Positions 1-9,426 of a stretch of DNA of 64,000 nt are shown piece after piece. A model generated the notes under the pieces. The model was not told where the DNA came from and did no database searches. It saw only the letters and a list, made by a program, of their open reading frames with translations. The position numbers and the translations under genes are program-made. The stretch covers positions 124,001 through 188,000 of the forward strand of contig JAFDXR010000011.1 in NCBI GenBank assembly GCA_018267825.1. The letters run 5' to 3'. The stretch is from Bacteroidota bacterium. GTDB taxonomy: Bacteria; Bacteroidota; Bacteroidia; B-17B0; Aurantibacillaceae. Each line of letters starts with the position of its first letter. Position 1 is the first letter of the stretch.

Positions 1-1534
1 CCATTTGCAGAAGCCAGGCACTTTCAGCCAGGAACACCGGTCTGTTTTCCTTATCGTAAGCAATGTGGTTGGCTTTATCGAGCATGAACTCATCCATCTT
101 TTTCTTATCGTCGCACTCGATCCAGAGCGCTTTATATAAGCTGATGGAATCGTAACCACAGGATGCGTTATATTCGCTTTTCAAACGGTGCTGAATAACC
201 TCAAACTGGAGTGCTCCCACCGTTCCGAGTACTTTACGACCATCTGTTTTCTTTGTAAATAACTGCGCCACACCTTCGTCTGTAAGCTGTTCCAGGCCTT
301 TCTGAAGCTGCTTGGTTTTCATCGGATCCAGGTTGGTAACATATTTGAACAGCTCCGGTGAGAAACTCGGAATCCCCTTGAAATTAAATTTCGCGCCTTC
401 TGTCAGCGTATCGCCGATCTTGAAATTACCGGAGTCGTATAAACCAATCACATCGCCCGGGAAAGACTCATCGATCACCGATTTCTGCTGTGCCATGAAA
501 GCCGTCGGGTTGCTGAACCGCATGTCTTTACCCTCACGCACATTGTAATAATAGGTGTTACGTTCAAACTTCCCGCTCACCACACGTAAAAATGCAATAC
601 GATCGCGGTGCTTAGGGTCGAGGTTGGCATGAATCTTAAAAATGAATCCGCTGAATTTCGGATCGGTGGCTTTAATTTCGCCGGCCACATCCGTATCGCG
701 TCCCTGGGGTGTTGGGGCTATTTCCACAAAGCAATCCAGCAATTCCTTGATCCCGAAGTTATTGACCGCACTTCCGAAAAATACAGGACTCACTTCGGCC
801 TGCAGGTATTTCTTTTTATCAAAGTCGTCATATACGCCATCAATCAGTTCTACGTCTGCGCGAAGCTGCGACGAAAAATCCTCACTGATGTATTTCTCCA
901 GGCTTCCATTGTTCAGGTCACTGATTTCAATGGTTTCCTCGACCGTAGTTTTACTGTCGCCCTGGAAAAGGTTCAGGGATTTTTCATACAAACTATAAAC
1001 TCCTTTGAAGGATTTACCAATGCCGATCGGCCATGTAAGCGGCCTCACCCGAATTTTAAGCTCTTTCTCGATTTCATCGAGCAGATCAAAAGGATTACGG
1101 CCTTCACGGTCCATTTTATTCACAAACACAATTACCGGCGTGTTGCGCATGCGGCAAACCTCCAGTAATTTCCGGGTCTGCGGCTCCACCCCTTTCACAC
1201 AGTCGATCACCATAATAACGCTGTCGACTGCTGATAGTGTGCGGTAAGTATCTTCCGCAAAATCCTCGTGACCCGGTGTATCCAGGATATTCACCTTGAA
1301 ATCCTTATAATCGAAGGCCATCACCGAAGTAGAAACAGAAATTCCACGCTGCTTCTCAATTTCCATGAAATCGGAGGTCGTGGCTTTTTTAATTTTATTG
1401 GATTTTACTGCGCCGGCCGTTTGAATTGCCCCTCCGAATAAGAGAAGTTTCTCGGTAAGTGTTGTTTTACCGGCATCGGGGTGGGCAATAATGGCAAAGG
1501 TCTTGCGGCGGTTTAATTCGTCTATAAAACTCAT
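1..1534 (-). CDS. prfC: Peptide chain release factor 3 (partial, C-terminus off the left edge)
   Basis: RF3 is a cytoplasmic translational GTPase that recycles release factors RF1/RF2 from the ribosome after peptide release. The frame opens at ATG 1534 with [15 protein letters not shown] and stays open to the window edge, giving about 511 residues. The GTPase motifs are visible in order: AHPDAGKTT (P-loop, residues ~17-25), DTPGHEDF (G3), [10 protein letters not shown] (G4). The segment [14 protein letters not shown] then leads into the RF3-specific C-terminal half. RF3 proteins are usually about 525-530 residues, so only a short tail should be missing. A promoter -7 motif sits about 20 nt upstream. 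EF-G and TypA are the nearest alternatives, but the AHPDAGKTT loop and the length favour RF3. Confidence 0.95.
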   Translation of the reverse strand, partial: MSFIDELNRRKTFAIIAHPDAGKTTLTEKLLLFGGAIQTAGAVKSNKIKKATTSDFMEIEKQRGISVSTSVMAFDYKDFKVNILDTPGHEDFAEDTYRTLSAVDSVIMVIDCVKGVEPQTRKLLEVCRMRNTPVIVFVNKMDREGRNPFDLLDEIEKELKIRVRPLTWPIGIGKSFKGVYSLYEKSLNLFQGDSKTTVEETIEISDLNNGSLEKYISEDFSSQLRADVELIDGVYDDFDKKKYLQAEVSPVFFGSAVNNFGIKELLDCFVEIAPTPQGRDTDVAGEIKATDPKFSGFIFKIHANLDPKHRDRIAFLRVVSGKFERNTYYYNVREGKDMRFSNPTAFMAQQKSVIDESFPGDVIGLYDSGNFKIGDTLTEGAKFNFKGIPSFSPELFKYVTNLDPMKTKQLQKGLEQLTDEGVAQLFTKKTDGRKVLGTVGALQFEVIQHRLKSEYNASCGYDSISLYKALWIECDDKKKMDEFMLDKANHIAYDKENRPVFLAESAWLLQM

Positions 1535-1554
1535 GAACTGATTTAATAAAGGGG

Positions 1555-1562
1555 CAAAGATA
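1555..1562 (-). promoter_or_regulatory. Putative -7 element of prfC (TATCTTTG)
   Basis: The minus strand reads TATCTTTG, an exact match to the Bacteroidota TAnnTTTG -7 element. It ends about 20 nt before the prfC ATG. I saw no TTG at the usual 19-21 nt spacing upstream. Confidence 0.5.
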
Positions 1563-1612
1563 CGTTTTTGCCGGCAACCTGTAAAAATACTCCGCCAACC
1601 GCTATAAGCCCC

Positions 1613-4144
1613 TTAGAACGGATAACCGATACCGAAGTTCAGAATGGATGTTTTGCGGATCGGCTGTTTATCAAAGGTCCAGCGGTTTCCCAAGGCGTAT
1701 TGCGGATCATAAACCCTGAACGCCCCATCGAGCCTGAGTACAAAGAAGCTGAAATCGTAACGGATACCAAATCCTGTACCCACCCCAAACTCCTTGTAAA
1801 ACGTATTGAATTTAAACTCACCGTTTGGCTTCGACGACTGGGGCCTCGAAAGCCAGACATTACCGGCATCGGCAAACCAGGCACCATAAAACGCTTTGAA
1901 AATATGGAAACGGTATTCGAAGTTCCCCTCCATCTGGATATCGCCAAGTTTATCGTATCGGGCTGTACTCTGCGAGGGGTCGTATGATCCCGGACCGAGT
2001 GTACGCGCGCGCCAGGCTCTCACACTGTTGGGACCGCCACTGAAAAAACTCTGCTCGTAGGGCAACACATTGAGGTTAGCCAGTGGTTTCCCGATTCCGC
2101 CCGCTACACGAAACACAAGCTTGCTAAGTTTACGCACCTTGATGTAAAAACGCCAGTCTGCATCTATTTTCAGGAATTGTGAAAACGGAATGCTGTAGAT
2201 GTTATAACGCCCGGCTGTATCTTTGGGCTGATCGGTAAGGGTGTAGAGCCCGCGCAGGATATTCCCGGAAGAAGACAAATTCACTTTCAAATAGGTATAC
2301 GACCGACCCTGGGCAATTGACTGGTTGTTGTATACCACCGACACTTTCGAAAGGGTGGTTAAGTGGTCGCGGAAGGTATTCAATAAAAAATAATCATTCA
2401 GATTCTTCAGGTCCTGCTCAAAGGTCCCGAAAAGCTTGGCCTTCACCGAATATACCTCCAATGGAATCACATCGTACTGAAACACATTTTTATTATTACT
2501 GAACCTGAAACCATAGGAAATACTGGAAATGGTACGCGCATATTCAGGCCGCGACTGGTAATTCACCGAAATGTTTACATAGGTTTTGGGTTGCGCAAAA
2601 ATACGTTTCGATTTTTCATCCTTCTTGAAATAGAACAATGTAAAGGGAAACAAAGGCTTCGGAAAGAAAATATTCAACTCCGGACCAAACTGAAAAGTAT
2701 TGAACGTTTTCTGAATGTTGTTGATATTCTCATTCTGCTGCTGGTTGGTAAGCTGATGCTGTGCCGCTACAGACCCCTTCAGTTTAAGCTCTACCAACTC
2801 GGCTCCGCGAAAGGCATTTCGGTTCTGAAACACAATGCTACCGGCTATACCAAGGTTACCCGAGGTGTTGGTTCCTTCAGTCTCCGTGGTAATCGATTGT
2901 TTCACCAGCGGCGGACAATACACAAAACAATCGAGCATATCAGGATTCTTTGTGTTTCTGAAATATTGTATGGATACTGCTTTAAACACCCGAAGCCCAG
3001 TCAGGGCCTTGTATGTGTCTTCGGCCAGGCTTTGCTGATACAACTGGCCTTCGGCCACAGAAATCTGCTTATAAATATCGCGACGCTTAAAATGCAAAGG
3101 CGCATTGTGCAGAAAATAAACATTATTGTACTCTGTGGTATCCCTGAAATAGGCATTTCTCACATTCTCCGTCACATTTTCAAGCACCACATACACTTTA
3201 TGAATCGTAAACCGCGGATGGCTCTTGTATACCAGCGAATCGTTACTGGCACTGTAGGCTTCTGCGTACTTTTTTACACCAATCGTGATGTCGAGCAATT
3301 GCCCGTCCATATTGGTATCTACCACATAATAAATATACTCGGGAGCAAAATAATAATACCCGTTGTCGAGCTGTACATCCGTGATCCGTGTTCTCTCATT
3401 CTGCAGAACTTCTTCATCATAACGCTTTCCCCGCTTAATCAGGCTATTGAGTGTATCGTTATAGATAAAATACTCGATCAGCGGATCTTCGATGGTATAG
3501 CTGATATTGCGGATGGTGTAGGGTTTTGATTTCGATATAAAATAATACACCTTGGCGCGCTTGTCTTTTACATTCACCGCAATACTGTCGCGCACCCTGG
3601 TATCGAAATATCCTTTGGAATATACATACTTCTGCAACTGTTTTGTGGTAAGGTGCGTCAGAAACGTATCCAGGATCACGGGTGCTTCGCCAGCATCCAG
3701 AATACTTTCACGGAAGGTAAGCTTATCTTTGTTTTTGAGCTTGGGCGATTTCGGTGATTTTCCCCTGGCAGCGCGCTTTTTATTTTTGGCATTTGTCCTG
3801 GCTATCCGTTTCTCGTTGATCCGGTCGTAACGGGCATTGCGCACTTCTTTTTGTTTCAGCATTTTCTGCTGATCCACCTGGTTGTAAAGCCAGAGGTTGA
3901 AGCGGAAAAGTTGTAAAATCTTACGGTTCGGTTTCTGACGGATAAAGGCTTCCAGGTCGCTTTTTTCGAGGTGAGTGCCATTATCCATCAGCTCATTCTT
4001 CTGTACCAGGTATTCGTTCTGTTTCAGGTGTTTATTGATCCCGCAGGCCTGCCATAGCGTCACCACGGCAATGAAACACATTACCCGAAGCCATCTGTTA
4101 TATTTTTTAGCTAACTTCGTTACAATATCTTTTACAAAGGCCAA
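1613..4144 (-). CDS. TamL-like Omp85-family outer-membrane protein (BamA/TamA superfamily)
   Basis: An 843-residue outer-membrane insertase-like protein. The N-terminus has a basic stretch, a hydrophobic segment (about residues 20-33) and a Cys at 34 (WQACG), a weak lipobox. TamL proteins of Bacteroidota are lipidated TamA homologues, so this fits TamL better than BamA. Residues ~50-400 would be the POTRA region; a basic insert around residues 100-140 is rich in Lys/Arg. The C-terminal half is a 16-strand-type barrel with an Omp85 signature (SGGPNSVRAWRARTLGPG, near residue 690) and a C-terminal Phe (NFGIGYPF). Its usual partner TamB is not in the window. An alternative start is Met22, which still precedes the hydrophobic segment. 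It is divergent from the methyltransferase gene, with 43 nt between starts. Confidence 0.85.
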   Translation of the reverse strand: MAFVKDIVTKLAKKYNRWLRVMCFIAVVTLWQACGINKHLKQNEYLVQKNELMDNGTHLEKSDLEAFIRQKPNRKILQLFRFNLWLYNQVDQQKMLKQKEVRNARYDRINEKRIARTNAKNKKRAARGKSPKSPKLKNKDKLTFRESILDAGEAPVILDTFLTHLTTKQLQKYVYSKGYFDTRVRDSIAVNVKDKRAKVYYFISKSKPYTIRNISYTIEDPLIEYFIYNDTLNSLIKRGKRYDEEVLQNERTRITDVQLDNGYYYFAPEYIYYVVDTNMDGQLLDITIGVKKYAEAYSASNDSLVYKSHPRFTIHKVYVVLENVTENVRNAYFRDTTEYNNVYFLHNAPLHFKRRDIYKQISVAEGQLYQQSLAEDTYKALTGLRVFKAVSIQYFRNTKNPDMLDCFVYCPPLVKQSITTETEGTNTSGNLGIAGSIVFQNRNAFRGAELVELKLKGSVAAQHQLTNQQQNENINNIQKTFNTFQFGPELNIFFPKPLFPFTLFYFKKDEKSKRIFAQPKTYVNISVNYQSRPEYARTISSISYGFRFSNNKNVFQYDVIPLEVYSVKAKLFGTFEQDLKNLNDYFLLNTFRDHLTTLSKVSVVYNNQSIAQGRSYTYLKVNLSSSGNILRGLYTLTDQPKDTAGRYNIYSIPFSQFLKIDADWRFYIKVRKLSKLVFRVAGGIGKPLANLNVLPYEQSFFSGGPNSVRAWRARTLGPGSYDPSQSTARYDKLGDIQMEGNFEYRFHIFKAFYGAWFADAGNVWLSRPQSSKPNGEFKFNTFYKEFGVGTGFGIRYDFSFFVLRLDGAFRVYDPQYALGNRWTFDKQPIRKTSILNFGIGYPF

Positions 4145-4187
4145 ATGGAAACTCTACATTTACAGCCTACTAATTTATGTTTAAAAA

Positions 4188-4949
4188 ATGATTAGTAAAA
4201 ACCGGCTTAAACATATACAATCTCTGCATCTGAAAAAGTTCAGACTGGAACACCAATGCTTTATTGCCGAAGGTGTAAAAGTGGTCAATGAGTTTATCGG
4301 AAGCGCTGCATACAAACCCCTGGAAGTGTTTGCCACGGTGCCTTACCTGAACGCTCACCATAAACAGCTCGAAGAAAATAACATTCCCTTCACCGAAGTC
4401 AGCGAAGACGAACTCAAAAAAATAAGCCTGCAAAGCACGCCAAACCAGGTACTGGCCATATGCCCGATGGTGCATCAGAAGCTGGATGCTGTCAAATTGC
4501 ATACACACCTGAACCTGTTTCTCGACGACATCAAAGACCCCGGTAACCTCGGAACCATTATCCGGATTGCCGACTGGTTCGGTATTCCGCAGGTGATATG
4601 CTCTCCAACCTGTGCAGAATTATACAACATCAAAACCATACAGGCCACGATGGGCGCCATGTTGCGGGTCCCGGTTATTTATGAGAATTTCGGTGCAGTA
4701 CTCAAAACTGCCCCGGATGTTACCATATATGGCGCGGTAATGGAAGGCATCAATGTGTACAAGACACGCATCGAAAATGGAATCCTTGTCATTGGTAACG
4801 AAGCCAATGGTATTTCGGACGATGTGTTATCACATGTAAATCGTCGCATCACCATACCACCTGCGGGCAATAACGGCAGTGAATCGCTCAATGCAGCCGT
4901 GGCTACGGCTATTTTGTGCAATGAGCATGCCCGCCTGCATGTTGTATAA
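4188..4949 (+). CDS. SpoU/TrmH-family RNA 2'-O-methyltransferase
   Basis: A 253-residue SPOUT-class methyltransferase, expected to methylate a ribose 2'-OH of tRNA or rRNA with SAM. The N-terminal ~90 residues form the small substrate-binding domain (KRLxHIQSL...FIAEGVKVVNEFI). SpoU motif 1 is DDIKDPGNLGTIIRIADWFG (about residues 111-130), motif 2 is GNEANGIS and motif 3 is GNNGSESLNAAVATAIL near the C-terminus, which forms the trefoil-knot SAM site. The RNA target cannot be told from sequence. The first gene of a plus-strand series; the next gene follows after 26 nt. Confidence 0.92.
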   Translation: MISKNRLKHIQSLHLKKFRLEHQCFIAEGVKVVNEFIGSAAYKPLEVFATVPYLNAHHKQLEENNIPFTEVSEDELKKISLQSTPNQVLAICPMVHQKLDAVKLHTHLNLFLDDIKDPGNLGTIIRIADWFGIPQVICSPTCAELYNIKTIQATMGAMLRVPVIYENFGAVLKTAPDVTIYGAVMEGINVYKTRIENGILVIGNEANGISDDVLSHVNRRITIPPAGNNGSESLNAAVATAILCNEHARLHVV

Positions 4950-4975
4950 CATTAAATCCTGATGTATTTTTTGAT

Positions 4976-5737
4976 ATGAAATTATTCCTCCTTACTCTTA
5001 TATGCACGGCCTGCATTATGAATGGCCAGGCACAGGTTGTCGCACTGGACCTGGACCTGAGCAAACCCGCTAAAAACCGTAGCATGAACGGTGAAGACCT
5101 CCTTCGCCAGATGCATGAAAAATTCAGAAAAGGCGTCTGCAAGGCCTACACCTTCTCTCAGAAAAACACACATTACCGCAACGACAGTATTACCGGCCAT
5201 TCTGAATGGCACGAAGCTATTGAGTTTCCCGATAAGTTCAGAATAGATTTTGGTGAAAAAACGGCCGGCAACTACGTCATCTTTAAAGCCGACAGTGCCT
5301 ATAGCTTCAAAAAAAATCAGCTGGTAAAGCGGAGGTACGACAGCAACACTCTGCTTTTGTTGCTGGGAGGTATGTACTACAGACCCATCGACGAAGTAAT
5401 TACGCGGCTCAAAAACGAGAACTACCTCACCACGATGCTTTCCTCGCAAACCTGGGAAAACCGGCCGGTATATGTCGTTGGCGCACGGACAGAAGACACG
5501 CTATCCAACCAGATCTGGATCGACAAGGAGACCCTGCAGGTTGTACGGATCATCGAAAAAATGAACGATACCGACACCATGGATATGCGCTTTGAATCGC
5601 ATGTAAAAATGTGTAAAGGCTTTATCGAAAACAAGGTCTCTTTCCGTCGTAACGGCAAACTCGAACAGGTGGAAGAATACTTCGATATTCAATCTGTGGG
5701 TGCCTTTCCTGTAAGTACCTTCAGCATAGCTCAGTAA
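4976..5737 (+). CDS. LolA-like outer-membrane lipoprotein carrier-fold protein
   Basis: A 253-residue exported protein. Residues 1-19 form a signal peptide (MKLFLLTLICTACIMNGQA). The mature part has the unclosed beta-barrel pattern of the LolA/LolB/MucB-like fold: a run MHEKFRKGVCKAYTFSQKNTHY, then FPDKFRIDFGE, then strands carrying IWIDKETLQVVRI, typical of the Bacteroidota 'outer membrane lipoprotein-sorting protein' family. Classical LolA carries lipoproteins across the periplasm, but these Bacteroidota paralogues are mostly uncharacterised and could bind another lipid ligand. It lies 26 nt downstream of the methyltransferase and probably shares its transcript. Confidence 0.65.
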   Translation: MKLFLLTLICTACIMNGQAQVVALDLDLSKPAKNRSMNGEDLLRQMHEKFRKGVCKAYTFSQKNTHYRNDSITGHSEWHEAIEFPDKFRIDFGEKTAGNYVIFKADSAYSFKKNQLVKRRYDSNTLLLLLGGMYYRPIDEVITRLKNENYLTTMLSSQTWENRPVYVVGARTEDTLSNQIWIDKETLQVVRIIEKMNDTDTMDMRFESHVKMCKGFIENKVSFRRNGKLEQVEEYFDIQSVGAFPVSTFSIAQ

Positions 5738-5820
5738 ATATTCCGGCGGGCTTTTACACGCCTAAAAACTTGCGTCTCTGCCCTGAAAACACTACATTTA
5801 TGTTTTCATAAAACCTGTCT

Positions 5821-6927
5821 ATGAGCAAACAAAAAAAACGGAAGGACAAGAGTTTCTTTACTCCTGCCTCTCTTACTTTTTTAAAGAACTACATCAATAA
5901 CCCCTCTCCTACCGGATTTGAAACCGAAGGCCAGAAACTCTGGCTAAACTATATCAAGCCATACATTGATGCCTATTTCACCGATACCTATGGTACCGTG
6001 GTAGGCGTGATCAACCCATCAGCGCCATACAAAGTGGTGATTGAGGCACATGCCGACGAGATTTCATGGTTTGTACATTACATCACCAAAGACGGATTTA
6101 TCTACCTCCGCAAAAATGGCGGCAGCGACCACCAGATTGCACCATCCAAGCGTGTGAACATTCATACAGAAAAAGGTATTGTAAAAGGTATTTTCGGATG
6201 GCCTGCTATACACGTCAGAGATGCGGCCCGTGAAGAAACCCCTACACTGAAAAATATTTTCCTGGACCTGGGTTGCAAAAGCGACAAGGAAGTGGAAGAA
6301 CTCGGCGTACACGTAGGCTGCGTGGTTACCTATGAAGACGAATTCATGGAATTAAACGACCGCTATTTTGTGGGCCGTGCACTCGACAATCGTATCGGTG
6401 GCTTCATGATCGCTGAAGTAGCGCGCTTACTCAAAGAATCCAAAACAAAATTACCCTTCGGTCTTTACATTGTAAATGCCGTGCAGGAAGAGATCGGCCT
6501 GCGTGGTGCAGAAATGATCGCCCACAAGATCAAACCCAACGTAGCCATTATTACAGATGTGTGTCACGATACACAGTCGCCTATGATGAACAAAATCAGC
6601 AGCGGCGATCTGGCCTGCGGCAAAGGCCCGGTGGTGTCGTACGGACCGGCGGTTCAGAATAACCTGCTCAGGCTGATCATCGATACAGCCAAAAAATCAA
6701 AGATCGATTTTCAGCGCCAGGCCGCCAGCCGCAGCACAGGTACCGACACCGATGCGTTTGCATACAGCAACGACGGTGTAGCCTCTGCACTGATTTCACT
6801 GCCGCTTCGTTACATGCACACCACGGTTGAGAGTGTACACAAAGACGATGTAGCTTCTGTTATTAAACTTATTTTCGATACGTTAAAAAACATTAAGAAC
6901 AATCACGATTTCCGATACATCCGGTAA
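5821..6927 (+). CDS. M42-family metallo-aminopeptidase
   Basis: A 368-residue cytoplasmic dinuclear-metal peptidase of the M42 (tetrahedral aminopeptidase/FrvX) type. Visible metal and catalytic motifs in order: AHADEISW (first His/Asp ligand region, ~residues 78-85), GRALDNRIGG (bridging Asp, ~191-200), NAVQEEIGLRGAE (Glu-Glu pair with catalytic base), ITDVCHDTQSP (Asp ligand), and HTTVESVHKDDV (C-terminal His ligand). The length matches the family (~350-370). M42 enzymes form large dodecamers and clear short peptides. There is no signal peptide. ATG at 5821 follows an 83-nt gap, so the gene may have its own promoter, although I see no clear TAnnTTTG. Confidence 0.9.
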   Translation: MSKQKKRKDKSFFTPASLTFLKNYINNPSPTGFETEGQKLWLNYIKPYIDAYFTDTYGTVVGVINPSAPYKVVIEAHADEISWFVHYITKDGFIYLRKNGGSDHQIAPSKRVNIHTEKGIVKGIFGWPAIHVRDAAREETPTLKNIFLDLGCKSDKEVEELGVHVGCVVTYEDEFMELNDRYFVGRALDNRIGGFMIAEVARLLKESKTKLPFGLYIVNAVQEEIGLRGAEMIAHKIKPNVAIITDVCHDTQSPMMNKISSGDLACGKGPVVSYGPAVQNNLLRLIIDTAKKSKIDFQRQAASRSTGTDTDAFAYSNDGVASALISLPLRYMHTTVESVHKDDVASVIKLIFDTLKNIKNNHDFRYIR

Positions 6928-6974
6928 TATTGCCGGAAACATTTTTTCGAGTTGTCTTACTTAATCTCTGAAAC

Positions 6975-8504
6975 ATGGCCCTGTTAGGTTCTATATTAAA
7001 AACAGCCGTTGATATCCGTGGTAAAATGCCCAAACGGGGGAATTTTTATGCCCAGCAAAAAAAGACCCTGAAGAAACTTCTGAAGAAGGCAGAGCATACC
7101 GCTTTTGGAGAACATTATCATTTTTCAAAACTTCTGAATGAGAAGGACCCCGTTGCTGCATTTCAATCGACCGTAAAAACACACGATTACAGCAGCATGT
7201 ATAAAGAGTGGTGGTTCCGCTCATTAAAAGGCGAACCTTTTGTTTGCTGGCCCAACCATACCAAATACTTCGCATTAAGTTCAGGCACCTCCGAATCATC
7301 GAGTAAATATATTCCCGTTACAAAAGACATGCTGCGGGCTTTCAAAAAAGGAAGTGTACGCCAGATGCTGGCAATGGCCCATTACGACCTGCCCAATGAG
7401 CACTTCCAGAAATCTATGCTCGCCATTGGCGGCAGTACCATGCTCGATTTTAACGGCACCTATTTCCAGGGCGATCTCAGCGGCATTACAGCGGCCAATA
7501 TCCCACTCTGGTTTCAGCATTATTACAAACCCGGAAAAACCATTTCGCGTTACAAAGACTGGGATACCAAACTCCATGAAATTGTAAAAAACGCAAAGGA
7601 CTGGGATATCGGCATTATTGTGGGTGTTCCGGCCTGGGTGCAGATTCTCATGGAACGCGTGATTGAACACTACCAGGTAAAAACCATTCATGATATATGG
7701 CCGAACCTCCGCATCTATGTACATGCCGGTGTAGCCATTGGGCCATACATTAATAGCATTAATAAACTGACCTCTTTCCCACTCATATTCTCTGATACCT
7801 ACCTCGCTTCCGAAGGGCTTATAGCCTATCAGGAAAGGCCCAATGCAGAACAGGGCATGCGACTCCTGCTCGATAACGGGATTTTCTTTGAGTTTGTGCC
7901 TTTCAACGAAGAGAACTTCGACAGCGACGGCGCCATGCGTGAAAAGGTGAATGCATTAAGCATCCGTGATGTGGAGTTGGGCAAGGAATATGCACTGCTA
8001 CTCTCTACCTGTGCCGGAGCCTGGCGTTACCTGATCGGCGACGTGGTGCGCTTTACCGATCTCGATCATGCCGAAATTGTGATTACAGGCCGCACGAAGC
8101 ATTTTCTCAGTCTTTGCGGCGAACACCTTTCGGTAGATAACATGAGCCGCGCCATCAGCTTAACAGCTGATGAGCTGAATATAGAGATCAACGAATTTTG
8201 TGTGGCCGGCATTCCGCATGGCACACTCTTCGCACACCACTGGTTCGTTGGCAGCAATGTTCCTGTAGATGAAACTGCTTTGAGAAATAAAATTGACAAC
8301 CACCTCAAAGAAATAAACGACGATTACCGGGTGGAACGTATTTCGGCATTGAAAGATGTATTTGTAACCGTATTACCCGACAGTGCCTTCATCGATTTTA
8401 TGGCCTCAAAAGGTAAGCTGGGCGGGGCTTTCAAATTTCCGCGTGTCGTAAAAGGAAAACAACTTGAAGAATGGGAGGAGTTTATAAAGCAGTATAAAAA
8501 ATGA
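6975..8504 (+). CDS. GH3-family acyl-acid amido synthetase
   Basis: A 509-residue member of the GH3 family of the ANL adenylating superfamily. Plant GH3 enzymes adenylate a carboxylic acid such as a hormone and join it to an amino acid; bacterial members have few known substrates. The ATP/P-loop motif is ALSSGTSESSSKYIPVT (residues ~99-115). Later come FSDTYLASEG (middle motif), YRYLIGDVVRFTD-like WRYLIGDVVRF, and ITGRTKHFLSLCGEHLS, the hinge leading into the small C-terminal domain. No signal peptide. The stop overlaps the start of the LysE exporter gene by ATGA, so the two are translationally coupled, which suggests that substrate or product is an amino acid or amino acid conjugate (inference). 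Confidence 0.88.
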   Translation: MALLGSILKTAVDIRGKMPKRGNFYAQQKKTLKKLLKKAEHTAFGEHYHFSKLLNEKDPVAAFQSTVKTHDYSSMYKEWWFRSLKGEPFVCWPNHTKYFALSSGTSESSSKYIPVTKDMLRAFKKGSVRQMLAMAHYDLPNEHFQKSMLAIGGSTMLDFNGTYFQGDLSGITAANIPLWFQHYYKPGKTISRYKDWDTKLHEIVKNAKDWDIGIIVGVPAWVQILMERVIEHYQVKTIHDIWPNLRIYVHAGVAIGPYINSINKLTSFPLIFSDTYLASEGLIAYQERPNAEQGMRLLLDNGIFFEFVPFNEENFDSDGAMREKVNALSIRDVELGKEYALLLSTCAGAWRYLIGDVVRFTDLDHAEIVITGRTKHFLSLCGEHLSVDNMSRAISLTADELNIEINEFCVAGIPHGTLFAHHWFVGSNVPVDETALRNKIDNHLKEINDDYRVERISALKDVFVTVLPDSAFIDFMASKGKLGGAFKFPRVVKGKQLEEWEEFIKQYKK

Positions 8505-9148
8505 ACCTGTTCTTAAGTTTAATATCACAGGGCCTGGTGATGGTGCTGTTGCTGACGTTCTCGTTTGGCCCGGCATTTTTTTCACTCATCAATACCGGCA
8601 TCAAGCATGGCTACAAGCCTGGCTCCCTGTTGGCTACCGGTGTGGTATTAAGCGATTTCTTTTTATGTGTGGGTATTTGCCTGCTTGTGCATTACGGTGC
8701 GGCTAACCTGCTACACTCCGAGAAAGCACAGACGTTTTCAGCCATTGTGGGCGGCATTATTCTTATTGTATTCGGCGCGTTCTATTTCAAAAAACATGTT
8801 ACACGGTCGGAAGAGTCTATCGACATCGAATACCAGGCTCCGCATCCAGGGCTCTTGATCCTGAAAGGCTTTCTGCTCAATATTTTCAATCCGGCCGTAT
8901 GGTTCCTGTGGCTGGGTAACGTTACCGCCATTGGCAAATCGCTCGACTACTCATTTTTCAAAATGATTCTTTTCTTCTCGGTTGTGCTTACAGCCGTATT
9001 ATTTATTGAGCTTGCCAAAGTATCACTGGCCGGAAAAATCAAGCATATTCTCACCGATCGCCTCATGACTATTGTCAATTACATTACCGGTGCCGCCCTG
9101 ATCGTCTTCGGACTTGTTTTAATTTATAACCATTACTTCTCGAAATAA
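8501..9148 (+). CDS. LysE/RhtB-family amino-acid exporter
   Basis: A 215-residue inner-membrane protein of the LysE superfamily, which exports amino acids or small amino acid derivatives by proton exchange. About six hydrophobic segments are visible; the first contains the family signature (LLLTFSFGPAFFSLINTGIKHG, residues ~17-38, G-P-A). A short charged loop (HVTRSEESIDIEYQAPH) separates the halves, and LLNIFNPAVWFLWLG is the second family signature with N-P. The start overlaps the GH3 stop (ATGA) and the stop overlaps the next start (TAATG), so the three genes form one coupled unit. The substrate is unknown. Confidence 0.88.
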   Translation: MNLFLSLISQGLVMVLLLTFSFGPAFFSLINTGIKHGYKPGSLLATGVVLSDFFLCVGICLLVHYGAANLLHSEKAQTFSAIVGGIILIVFGAFYFKKHVTRSEESIDIEYQAPHPGLLILKGFLLNIFNPAVWFLWLGNVTAIGKSLDYSFFKMILFFSVVLTAVLFIELAKVSLAGKIKHILTDRLMTIVNYITGAALIVFGLVLIYNHYFSK

Positions 9149-9417
9149 TGCCTGGTCAATTCGACGAACTCCGTAAAAAACTGGAAGCGCAACTTACATT
9201 CCCTTCCATTTACATGTTCAAATTTATACTCAAGTCCGACAACCGTAAAATGGCACTGATCGAGAGCATGTTTGAAGAAGATGCCGACATCATTCAGAAC
9301 CAATCGGGCAAAGGTAATTTCACCAGCATCACCGTGAAACAGATTGTGATGAGCGTCGATGAAATTATCGCCATCTATGAACGTGCAGCCCAGATCGAAG
9401 GTGTGATGAGTTTATAA
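9148..9417 (+). CDS. DUF493-family small protein
   Basis: An 89-residue protein of the DUF493 (YbeD-like) family, recognised by the ACT-like pattern FPSIYMFKFILKSDNRKMALIESMF near the N-terminus and SGKGNFTSITVKQIVMSVDEIIAIYERAAQIEGVMSL at the C-terminus (quoted in two parts: SGKGNFTSITVKQ, then VDEIIAIYERA). The fold is a ferredoxin-like alpha/beta sandwich related to regulatory ACT domains; the function is unknown. The start codon shares one base with the LysE stop. Its TAA stop is followed directly, in the same frame, by what looks like the N-terminus of the next protein. Confidence 0.8.
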   Translation: MPGQFDELRKKLEAQLTFPSIYMFKFILKSDNRKMALIESMFEEDADIIQNQSGKGNFTSITVKQIVMSVDEIIAIYERAAQIEGVMSL

Positions 9418-9426
9418 CTTAATCCT

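Noticed and set aside
2591-3529. A 312-codon open frame antisense to the TamL-like gene
   Set aside because: It is the complement of a coherent Omp85-family protein; its translation has no domain-like pattern.
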